From assembly GCF_041260155.1 (NCBI RefSeq), contig NC_091933.1, positions 27,071,933-27,135,932 of the forward strand: DNA of 64,000 nt, written 5' to 3'. Shown here in pieces: positions 1 to 11,600 of this stretch. How positions within the stretch are numbered: the stretch's first letter is position 1; each line of letters begins with the position of its first letter. Both the position numbers and the translations under genes were made by a program. Under the pieces are notes generated by a model. That model did no database searches and was not told the DNA's origin. It saw only the letters and a program-made list of their open reading frames with translations. The stretch comes from Ptychodera flava (lineage: Eukaryota; Hemichordata; Enteropneusta; Ptychoderidae).

Positions 1-183
1 TCCAGACATAGTCTACACCAGAGAGCAAGTCATTTTTCTTAGTGTGGTCAAGACATAGTGTCAACGACGATTTCTCAGCGGTGCGACGTTTTATCACTCG
101 TTGCTTAGGGTTGGTCCTGCACACGCCGCTTTACCGTGGTTTGATTCAATTGTCTTTTTCGCAATGCTAGATAAACAATTACA

Positions 184-290
184 CAGTGTTCATTCTAGGA
201 TTAAAAAACAACGGGCCACTGTTGGCCCCAACTCCTGTCCCAAGGGGGCCATTTTGAGAAAATCGGGGGCCATCATCATCACACATGTAA
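184..290 (+). mobile_element. Single end of a CAGTG-type DNA transposon
   Basis: The sequence starts CAGTGTTCATTCTAGGAT and continues with several GGGCCA/GGGGCCAT blocks. This matches the right end of the 27729-29795 element read in reverse (CAGTGTTTGATCTAGGAC followed by similar GGGGCCAT blocks). No partner end is visible nearby, so it is either a solo or truncated end, or the element is much diverged. Confidence 0.4.
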
Positions 291-2238
291 AAACCTTGAA
301 TTTTCTGCAGAAAATACTATAGTCTATCAAGTCAAGAAAAGGAGAATACTGGAAATCGGGCCCCCGTAACCAACCAAGCCTACTGCAAAGTTGTCCCTTG
401 TAGTACGTACGCAACAGGCCCAATAATGGCAACAGCAAACTGTGTGGTTTGATTCAATTGTTTACGTAACTTATGTGATGAATTATTGATATGTCGGACT
501 TGAACAACTGTACAAATTGCTAAGGACTGTGATTTTGACTGCATGTGGAAACGATCGTGATCAAAGGTTAGCGCACCGGTAGAATTTCTCCGAGAGTGGC
601 CCTCGATTAGCACGCATCGACAATTAGGCTACTCATACACTGACTGACTGTAACCCGTACGACCTAAATAAAGTGATCGATACATCAACTTTTAAACATA
701 ACTCGTATGTATTAGCAAATTTACGATCATTGGTTCTGGCCAAAGGGTTTTACACAGCGGTGTTGTTCTATGCAAAGACCTGGCTACTCTGGAAAACGAG
801 ATGTGTCCGACCTAAAATGTGTTGCTCTTCAAAACGATCATGGATGTTTTCCTTGCAGTGTTCAACGTTTCGTTTGTATGGATGGTAGACGTTGCAAACG
901 CTTCAATTTAAGGGACTGCCCGATCATCCTGGGTTCATCAACTATACCGGCGTTAAAAATCCGAGTGTCGACTAGCTTTCCACCTTTACGCAGCGGCCAG
1001 TGCCGTTGTTTTATATTCATCGGCCATGCCACATGCGTACGGCTCCAAAACACCGTTGCCCCTACATCAGTCCTTTCTACCCAGCTTCCTATGTACCACC
1101 ATATATGCTGTAGTGGGTATTTAATTGCAAAGGTTGATAGGTAACTGAATCGTTTTACATGTCACACTATGACTGAGGTAATGACCTTCGGGGAGCTACG
1201 CGAATGTATGAACTACGTGAACTCTGCGTGATCGACCCATTCATATAATGTTGCGCCTTAGTGGCGCGTCAAACGTAGAAATGAGGGCCATTCGAGATTT
1301 TATTGCGCAATGGTGCGTCCTAGAATTAACTTTGCAATTAGTGCGATAGTACGCTATCAAGTCTACGGTTCTGCAATGTCTATATAGCGTGGAAGGGGAG
1401 TGTGATCTGGGGAACGCAAACAAGCTTATCTGCATATGAATTTAGGACACGCCCGCTATTAGTAATGACTGCTGACGTCATTGTTTTTCCCACTGAAGCC
1501 ATTCGCTGTGGCGATGTGTCGACACGCAAGGCTCCAAAGATTGGTAGTTTTCCGCGATTTATTTATTTTCCTGGGACTTTTTCTCTGAACAACTGTCATT
1601 CCCGGCCGACATCATCACTTGGTAACAAAGTATGCCCGTGTTGAGGCTCGTGCACGTCTAATTATCAAATGCCGTAGCGTAGAAGTATCAAAACATGTTT
1701 TTTGCGTTTTTCTCGAATTCAATGTGTGAATGAAGTACCCTTCTTTGGCACCTCGTCAATTCGCGCTCACAAACACTAGCTGCTTGAAATTCACACCGTC
1801 CATTGGAAACATAATGAACTCAAAATCCGTGTCTGGGATTTCCTTTATATGCCTTTGTTATTTTTTAATGCGCTCTTAAAGGTGTTGGACGAAGGTGCTT
1901 TTCAAGGAATTTTAATTATCACGTCATATAATTTGAATGGAGCCTCCGAGAAAAAATCGCAGACACGGTTTTGAAGGATATTGTCAAGGCTTGTCAATGA
2001 AGAAATTCCAACCGGAAATCTTGCAGCGTGTTCGCATAAGGCCGGGAAAACCGGTTTTTGGAAGGTTCAGCAAAATGCTTGTCACGTGACTCTTATGCAA
2101 ATAATGACCGTGCACTGTGCTTGGTCGGATAGCTCTATATCAGGGCTTTCAGAAAATGTATACTTTATTGGGGTTTGGGACATGTTCAATTGAGAAAAAA
2201 ATAAAAATCTGAAAGTGTCTAAAAGGTATTTATCATCC

Positions 2239-2428
2239 TTAAAGGTATACAGTCACCTGTATTCTAAATATGCCCATATATGGTCAAAGGGGCGTTCCTT
2301 GGTATTCAAAATGCCCATGTGAGGGCGCTGTTTTAAAAAACAGCCTCCCGCTAAAAATCTGTGATTGGTTAGATTTTCTCTTTCCATGATAACTGGCAAA
2401 CTTGGAACAAGTGGCAGTATACCTTTAA
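2239..2428 (+). mobile_element. TTAA-flanked MITE family A, copy 1
   Basis: A ~190-bp element is bounded on both sides by TTAA. The termini AGGTATACAGTCACCTGT and a matching inverted GTATACCT end form terminal inverted repeats. Three more copies occur at 30266-30462, 38778-38969 and 56206-56398. TTAA target duplication is typical of piggyBac-like elements and is shared by Kolobok-like ones. There is no coding capacity. The copy sits 87 bp upstream of a plexin exon. Confidence 0.8.
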
Positions 2429-2515
2429 GGTATGAAAAGGTTTCTAGGACAAGCATGCCTTTGAAAGGTGAACACCACCAACTGACTTTCTTTGCTGCGA
2501 TTGGCTTTATTTCAG

Positions 2516-2662
2516 GACACAGCGGCATCACCAATTTTCCTCCTATACAGAGCCTTGAAACATCAAATTGAGAAGGGACCTGTGGATTCTGTCACAGGGC
2601 TTGCTAAGTACTCACTAACAGATGACCTTCTGTTGACGGAGAGACTGGATGAAAGTGCCCTG
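2516..2662 (+). CDS. Plexin exon a (GAP-to-RBD junction)
   Basis: The acceptor is ggctttatttcag and the donor is the non-standard but usable gtcagt. It encodes 49 residues, phase 0 at both ends, including RALKHQIEKGPVDSVTG and AKYSLTDDLLL, the plexin stretch just before the Rho-GTPase-binding insert. Reading on past the donor gives a stop 12 bases later. Splicing to 3707 restores plexin alignment (ESAL then NVNIV). Confidence 0.88.
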
Positions 2663-5600
2663 GTCAGTCTTGCTTAATAATATTCCCCTGTGTACATCTA
2701 TCATCTTCTTCGGAAGTCATCCATTCTTTGTAAAACAATGTGCGAAAGATGTAGAATCCACCAATGCCTCCAACACCTCCTTTGAAAACAGGAAACAATT
2801 AACACACTGTCAGATGACAAAGTACCATCAAACTGATTTACAAAACATTCATTGGAGCTAGTTGATTGTTCAGATCATTTAAATTTCCAATTATAATTGT
2901 TTGCAAAATAGGTGGTCTAGGGGAGCTAGCATTTACCCAGCAAGTACTGTAAACGACCCCAGTGCACATTATAAAATTTTCCTTTCAATTAAGTGTTCAT
3001 TGTGTCTAAACCAGCTTCATCTCATCAGTGTTGTGATGATGGTGTTGCAACATAAGGCCAAAGTAATTAAATTCTTTGTTTTGCGTCCCCACCCGCCTAG
3101 GTTTTTAAGATTTTCATGAAAAACACACACAGTGTATTTGAATAGGAAATTTTAGGACATGACCGCTTAGCTTTTCTGAACGAAAATTTTGTTACAATTT
3201 GTTATTTGCTGCAATCAAATTACATTGTGTTAATTTTCTTGTGTGTGTTTTTCAGCCGCTTAGACGCGTACCTTTTCCCATTTAGAGTGGACGCAAAACA
3301 AAGAATTTAATTACTTTGGCCTAATGTATACCAGCTGACTTTTGTGATTTTCCTTTCACATGAATGCTTGATATATACGAAATGAGGAAAACCCAAGTAG
3401 AATTGCCAAGTTACACCAGCTGATACAGAAACGCTGCCTTATGACATACCTCATAGCCAACAAATTCATGGACTGTGATTTATTTTTTAAGAACATCAAA
3501 GTTGTTATATACCATAATATCAGCTGAATGATTATGTTTTGTGTTGAATCTCATTGAGCTTTCAGATAACACAGCTTTGCAAACAGATGTTGTGCATGAA
3601 AAAAACACAGTAAAAGTGAGATTTAAAAGGTGGCAATGTTGAAGGCTTGTCAGAATAAGCAAATATTTCTCTGTGGGTGAATGATGTCTGACTCTTTTTC
3701 TTGCAGAATGTAAACATTGTCACCACATGGGACGGTAAAGCTGACGTCCAAGCCAGATTACTGGATGTGGACACAGTATCACAGTCAAAGGAGAAGATAC
3801 TGGATGTTATGTACAAAAACACAAGGTATTCTAAAAAACCCTTGGTGCGTGATATTGATTTAGGTGAGTGTCAAGAATTTCTGTGTCATGTACCATTCAA
3901 CATTGTTAGGGAGAAGGCAGCATCAGACAAATAGTTTGTGTTTTACTTATCATGTGAAATTTCAAAGTGATACAGTAATGAAGATGGGAGAAAATATTAC
4001 TCATAGAAGCGGGGAAAGGGATTTGTCCCCTCAGATATAATTCTGTGCCATAATTTGAAATATCAATTTTATGTGAAAACAGACAGATAGCTTGTGTTTA
4101 CTTAGGGACCGTGGATAATTAAAACACACACACGGTAAACGCAACTTATTGTGTTTGGCCTCAACGTCCTCCCGTAAACTAAAGTTTGGATGTGTGAAAA
4201 TCCAATCAAGCTTCATTCTGTATCAGCATACCAACCGTCAGTAATTAAGTGGCTATGAAATCACACATACACTACTGGCACCCCCCACCCCTCTAAAATC
4301 AATCTCTTTTACAGTGCCAACTCAATAATGACGCGACAATGTGTATCCAAAATGATTGTTACTTTATTTTACTCGTGCACTGAACCTCATGTATGTCAAA
4401 AGAGTGCTGGTGTAGCACCGATGCCGCACTGGCCTGGTACACACCAAACATTATAGCGATATTTTGTGATACACAAAAACGTGTAGTGAGATATTGCGCT
4501 ATGAAAACATGTAGTACGATTTTTGTGTACTGTAATCGAAATGCAGCCAAACCCTCTCCCCTCCTAAACACAGAAGTTGCATTTACCATGCGTGTGTTTC
4601 AATTATCCACGGCCCCTAACATGTGATATTCAAAGTGGTACAGTTGTGAAGATGGGATAAATTTGACTCCTTGAGGTGTGAAATGGTTTTGTCCCCTGAG
4701 ATAAGATTCCATATCATAATTTGAAATACTGAATTTTATATGAAAACAATAGCGCAACTTGTAGGAGTTTAGTTTTCTTATAATTTTCATCGCAACCTAA
4801 ATCAAGTCAACTCACATTTGGCCTGTTATTAGCAAAATGTCACTGTTGTCCCTCAGAATGGAGAGCAGGTCGCGATGGTCATGGTCATTTGACATTGCAA
4901 GATCAAGATGTATCATCAGAAATTGAAGGCAATTGGAAAAGACTGAACACTTTACAGCATTATAAGGTAGGAAATACTGCATTCTGGACAGTGATTATGT
5001 CAGTTAACATATTGAGTCTTCAACTCTTAAGTGAAGGTGCCTTGAAAGTGAAAGACTTAAACTTTCACTCAAGCTTTTCTTGTTTAAACTTCAGCCATAC
5101 TCTTACCAAATCAAAAATAAATATTATCAGTGACTCTATAAATTTTGGTACCAGGGAAACAAATTACATGACATTATACGAATGTTAGAAAATCAAAATG
5201 GCTGCCATCCCTGTGGAAACTTTATGGGGAAAAATAAAATTTTCAGTTTTCAAAAAACTTAGACGGTGAAAATTTTTCTTAAACAAGAGCTTAAATGAGC
5301 CCCCGCAAGTGGTAGATGAGAGAAGAGTTATAAAAATGTAGGAGCTAGTCAAAATATCTGTCTCCCAGGGACACATTCTACCTTGAGGTAAAGATGAAAC
5401 GTGTGTCTGATTAGTGATCATTTGATGAATATCTATAATAATATATCAAAGTCCCATTCTATTCTAAACCTTTTGATGTTTCTTTGCTTTCCGTACCATT
5501 GGCTTGGTATATCTGTGACATTAATTGATCATGTCTGTCAGTGAACTCCAAAGTGTTTTACTGTACCACAGTCTGTGAACCTGTCAGCTTTACATTGCGC

Positions 5601-8600
5601 CATGCATTCAATGAAAAGTGGATTGTTTCATGTAGAAAGTGCTTTACACTGAGTAATGTAGGCAATGCAACTGTCAGCATAACATGTTGCTGCGCAGTCA
5701 ATGAATCTCTCAGCCAGTTTTCCACTTGGCCATCCAGTGGATAGACCTCCAGGGTTTCATTGTGCCATGACATCAACAAACCTTGGAGTTGCAATAGTCC
5801 ATCAAAATTGATCATCTATCGGTTACTATTATAATTATGTAAGATTGAGAGAAGAGACAACATTTTCTGAAAATTTTCCACTGATTGTGTCTTCAGTCAT
5901 ACAGAAAAGCAAAATGGAAAGTAGGGAGACTAGTTGAACCTGTTTTATGAAACAAAGGATATTGATCATTTTCAGTGGATATGAAAAAGTACGCCAAACC
6001 TGGAATTTGAATGGACCACAGTACAAGCAAACCATGTGTGCAAAAGTACCTAGAAATATGTGTGCTTCTATACACATTTGTACTCATGTGAATTTGCGCC
6101 ATCACGTGATCTCTTGGTCGTACTGAGTTTGTAGAACACATCATGTCCATTTTATTCCATAGTAGAAGCATTGACATCATAATTTTTCTCAGGGAAGGAT
6201 GGCTTCAGTTTCTCATAACTTGCTTGCTCAAAGTATGGCATTCATTGTGCCTGTAGATAGGTGATTTTAATGGTCATCTACATGTAAGAGTAATTGTAAA
6301 ATTTTCTTTGAAGTTTCTAAATGTACCATTACTACATATAATTAAACAATAATTTAAATGCTTTACATTACTGCTTTATGAGTAGAATAGAAATATTTAT
6401 CAGAACAGTAACCTTGATTTTACAAATCAAACAGAATTGTTGGTAATTTGTTGCATCATGAGGTGGGTGAGTGGTAGAACCCAAAATAATTAACACAAAA
6501 TCAGTATGCCTTTATTTGACAGTTTTCTCATACCACCTGCGCAACCATGTAATATGCTGCAAGAGAGTACCATTGTACATCACAATGTTATTCAACGGTT
6601 GTAAAATGACCTAGATGCAGAGAAGTATTTTGTCACTGTGTAAATGCCGTGACTTTGCTTTGTTACACAATGTCATCAACAATGTAAAAAATCTTCAAAA
6701 AAAGTTTGTATTTCTCACCTTGAAGACTCAGAAAACTTATGCTTATTTGGTTGGTCAATAAACAAACAATTTCCTTTCCCTGGCCTGACCGAAAAATAGC
6801 CATAGCTGTATATTGGATAACCATGTGTAATCAGCTTGGGAATTCGATGAAGGCCATGAGAAATTTGTCAAATAGCTTTTCTCAGTTTTTTACAATTACT
6901 TTATGACATGATCCATTTACTACAAATGAGAACAGTGTTTCAATATTTTATTCATCAAGGCCAAACCAAACTATTGTGTTTTACCTTAATTTATTAATCT
7001 GCTGCAGACCAATATGTAATTGCCAGGAGCTGTCAGGTGGGGAGTAGTTTCTGAGAGACTCACTGGCTAAATAATATTGTCTACTGTAGTGTATCATGCA
7101 TCTTCTACAACACGAGTTGAGTTTAAGGTAGAACCTGCTTCAAAAGTGAAAGACCTAAACTTTCGCTCAAACTTTCCTCAATAAAACTTTCAACCATATT
7201 CTTGCCAAATCATGAATAAAAAATCAGGGGTCACTAATCTAAAATGGTTGCCATTCCTATGTTAATTCAATGGGAAAAAAATGAAACATTTAATATTTGT
7301 AAAATTAAGACCATGAACACTTTCTTACTCTAAAAGTTTGAAAATGAGCCTCAACAAAAGTGGTACATCATAGTCACAGAAGTACATATCAATATGTCTG
7401 TCAGGTTTTAGAACTGTGAATTTGTTTTCAATAATTAACTTTCAATTATTAAACTCAATGTTAATAAATTGATGAACAACTGAAAATGCTATTGCCTAAT
7501 TGGCAATAAATAACATTATGAATAGTAATTTGCATTAATTTGCATTTTTACTTCACAGATCCCAGATGAATAGTAATTTGCATTAATTTGCATTTTTACT
7601 TCACAGATCCCAGATGGTTCTAATCTTGCTTTGGTGTACAAGGACAATGCTGTCAATGTCAATTCCAATATCCGAACTCCAATCACAGTAGCTAATGAGT
7701 ATGGTATGTTGATCCTAAGTGCATTTTACATTTGTACACTCATGTGATCATTATTTCAAACTATTTCAAAAGCATTCTAGTGAGAAGTGATAGTTTTATT
7801 TAAAGTGATATATCTTTAAAAATTCACACTTTAATTGCACACAATACGCTTATTGCTCTAAAGCCTATTGTACCCAGGATCACTTCACTACACAGTCTAA
7901 ATTGTATGTTATTATAACCCAATATAGCCTGTTGCTGTGTCATATCAGCATGAGTGTCATTTGTGCTGCATCAGACATGAGACAAATTCAGGTATCCAAT
8001 GTCACACAAATGACATGAATGATACGATACAAGTAACAAGCAACATTGGGTAATAATGATTCATTATATCAGACTTCTAAAGTACAACATTTGTCACACT
8101 TAGTTGCGCTTTACGCTGAAAGTTTTATGAGCAGGGAAAAACAGCTGATTTGCATGTTTAATGACAATCTGTAATCAGACCATGTGTCAAAAGTAAATTG
8201 ATTAAATTTATAAATAACTTTCTACTGGACCAAATATCAAAGCTGAATACTCTGAACAGGCACAAGGTTCATGAATTAACGGTGTTAACATCAAGCTTTT
8301 GTATGGTATAACCAAACTTTTATGAGCACCTGTAATTTGGTTGTTTTTGTTTCTATTACATAATTCTAATGCATTCCATATAGCACATTGTGTCCACTTA
8401 AGTCTTAATCTGAGAGACGCATACAAAAAAGATATAAAGTGATATTGTAAAGCTATTCCTTGTAAGAATACCTGTGATGGAAATAAAATGTTGGAGCTAT
8501 GTTCTCATCTACACCATTAATGAAAGCAATGCCAAACAGACGACAATCTCCATATCATATTTTGACTTGCTGTTACAGTTAAGGGGAGAGAACACAGTGA

Positions 8601-11600
8601 TTCGTAACAGCGCACTCCTCTGTCATCATAGACAATTTATTTCTTTGTTCTGTCACACACATTACAGATTTTGTCCATTTCCATGATCCGGACATGGTAC
8701 CGGATGTTGTGAACTCCGCCAACTCGAAAGCACACATTCTGAGCAGTGACGAGGATCTAAATGAGGAAAATGAAGAAGAGCAGTCTGCATTGAAAGTGTG
8801 GCATCTTGTAAGTTTCCAAGTCTGGTTGCCATGGCAACAAACAAAGTCAGGGTATTTGATGAGCGCACTAGATTTTTCATCAGCATAATGACAAGTGCTC
8901 TGATTCCTGGTAGTGAATTCTTTTTAGTAGATTATGGTAGATTGATTCTTCTGTCCTGTGTCTTTGCATGAGACTTGAGGACATGGCAGAGAAAAGTTAC
9001 GTTTATCATGTCGCAAACATTTACGCATCCCTTTTGTTGAGAAATTAACTAGTTTGATAAAAAAATAATTATATAAAACAATGTGAGTGAAAATGAAATT
9101 TAAAAATATTGAAAATAGTTTTGATTTATATCTCCTGAAATTCACAATGTAGAGTTACTTTTACTGATAAGCTCTGAGCTGTAAAGTTTTGATGCATCAT
9201 GAATGTTTGGCAAGTGCTAATATAAATGAATCCAAAAAGTTTCAGAAGTGAGAGACAGAGCTAAGTGGAATTGGTCAGCTGACTTGTCTGCTACAAGAGT
9301 TCTGTAAATGAAATGTAGGATTTTGGAGTATGGATGCCATGGAGATTTTTTTCTGAATTTGTAAGTTCTATGTAGATACACAGTGAAGAGCTGGCAACTT
9401 ACAGATCATAGATGTGGAGATTGATGTTATGTTGTTATTTACAGGATTTAGCATTGTCATAACTTTGTGACATCTGCCGTTAAAAAAATATTTCTGGTGA
9501 TTGTAAGTCCAATTAATACTGATATATTTTGTTTGTGCGTTCTTCCCAAGATCAAATCCAAGAATTATCACACAAGTGTTTACGATCAACAAAGCAACAA
9601 GAAGCAAAAGAAGAAGAAAACTCAGCCAGCTCAGAAGACGAAGAGAATTATCTCCGAGCTTTACTTGACCCAACTCATCACCACCAAGGTAAGCTGTGTA
9701 GCATCAAGGCAAGCTGCTGTAATAGCCATCCAGTGAAATCAATTGTAGAAAGCAATAAATCAAAAATGTGGTTGTGGGAAAACAAGCAATGTGAGATACA
9801 AACTCACAAAAATCGAAAGCTATTTTTTGAGATCTGATGAAACACGTTCAAGTTTCTTTCACAATTATGGTAATTAAAAAGAACCCAGGAAAATATTTCT
9901 TTTTTGTTTGTTAAAAGTACACATTTAGTCAGTAGACCAATGTGCATATTTTTCTCTGGTCTTTTGATGTGAAACGTGTGTTTTGTAGTTTTATCTCGTA
10001 GCTGGGCACTGTATAATACATGTACTTTGAATAAATTGCATGCTGTTTTTACATTTTTGGATTTTCATTGCAATCAGTAGGTTAGCTAAAATGACATCCT
10101 AACCATAGAACATGTGGGGGAAGTGTAAATTAGCTGCATCTTAAATTAGCAAATCGAAAGACTCTGGTTAATTTGCAAAAAGGGATACTCACTATTAAGA
10201 AGACATATTGTACATAATGTGATGCCCAGATTATAACCTACACATCTTTTTTCTCTAACCTTCTGCATGTCATCTATATTCTTCATCAGCACACTGTCCA
10301 GAAATTTGTTGATGATGCCTTCCAAACACTCCTCAAATTTGAGAGGCAGCAGTTTCCCAGACAATTCCCCCCGGCTATCAAGTACATGTTTGACTTCTTA
10401 GATGGACTGGCAGAGAGGCATGATGTCGATGACCCAGATATAACTCACATATGGAAAAGCAATAGGTGAGAAGAATAAGAAGAATTAAAAAACATTATTC
10501 CATTGTATAATCGTAGAATTTATATAAGACATTGTCACCTTGTACCTGACCATGAAGAATTTGCCAGTCGGTTCTAGAAATACATATTAATTAGTTCTGC
10601 CACATAATAATTCTATACAGTAGTGCTTTGACTAACACTTCTAAATCTGCTTAAATTAAAGTTTACATCTCATGTTATGCTTGCTTGTGTCTGAGAAAGT
10701 ATTGTAGCCATGTTTTCTCTTAACCTGGCCACCTTCAATTCTCTGTGAACAGGTCCACACTCACCATTAATAACAATGGGTTTGGGGCTAAGTCAAGATA
10801 ATGAAGGAATTAAAGGGGCAGTCCACAACCCGTAGTTCTCTCATGTTTTGTCAAGTTGATCAGTTTGTATGGAGATAAAGCTGATGAAATATGCCCCTTT
10901 CAATTATGTCTTTTTGACCCATTATACTCATAATGCATTTTGAGTTATTACCAGTATTAATCATTCTGAAATTTCTACATTGCTTTCCATGTGAAAACAA
11001 CTTTCTTATATTACTAATAAAAGATACAGTTTCTGAGATTCGAGTTTGATTCATAATCCGTATCTGCATACAGATTTAGTATGCATAATTTCTTTTTCCA
11101 TCTCTTTCAGTCTTCCCTTGAGAATGTGGGCAAACATACTCAAATGTCCACATTTTGTCTTTGATGTCAACGTCAATCAGACACTAACAGCAAGTTTAGA
11201 AGTCATATCCCAAGCTTTCGTGGACTCATGTTCCAAGATAGAGAGAAAAATCGGAAAGGTACGCTATAACCATGCCTAGCTCTACTCCTTGTTTTTAAGA
11301 AGTTAACATTCTGAGAAGATGTGATGAATGCCTTTTCATGTCAGTTGTGATACATAAAGTAACATAACATCAATGTTGAATTGTCATGCTATCAGAGTAA
11401 TTAAAATAAGTGGTATCAGTGATTGTGAAAGAGGAGGGGGTCATTGATTGAAAAGACTTTGGATTTCTTCGCAGTAGATTGGAAGACAGGCTATGAATGA
11501 CCTTTGAACTATACTAACCAGTTCTGAAATCCAGTGTGTATACTATCCCGTAGCAATCAAGAGGGAAGAGGTTGATCTTGTTTCCTGGAAATGTTACACT

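Larger units (their letters stand above)
1..2515. other. Left flank, no exon recognised
   Basis: This stretch lies upstream of the first plexin exon in the window and is probably intron, because the missing N-terminal GAP half of plexin must lie further left. I looked for the plexin segment that should precede the first exon (the helix around the first catalytic arginine) and did not find it. Only short, non-conserved open frames occur. The recognisable content is one transposon end near 184 and a TTAA-flanked MITE at 2239-2428. Confidence 0.6.

Noticed and set aside
101..1644. Several short frames in the left flank
   Set aside because: No conserved motif, no splice support and no match to the missing plexin exons.
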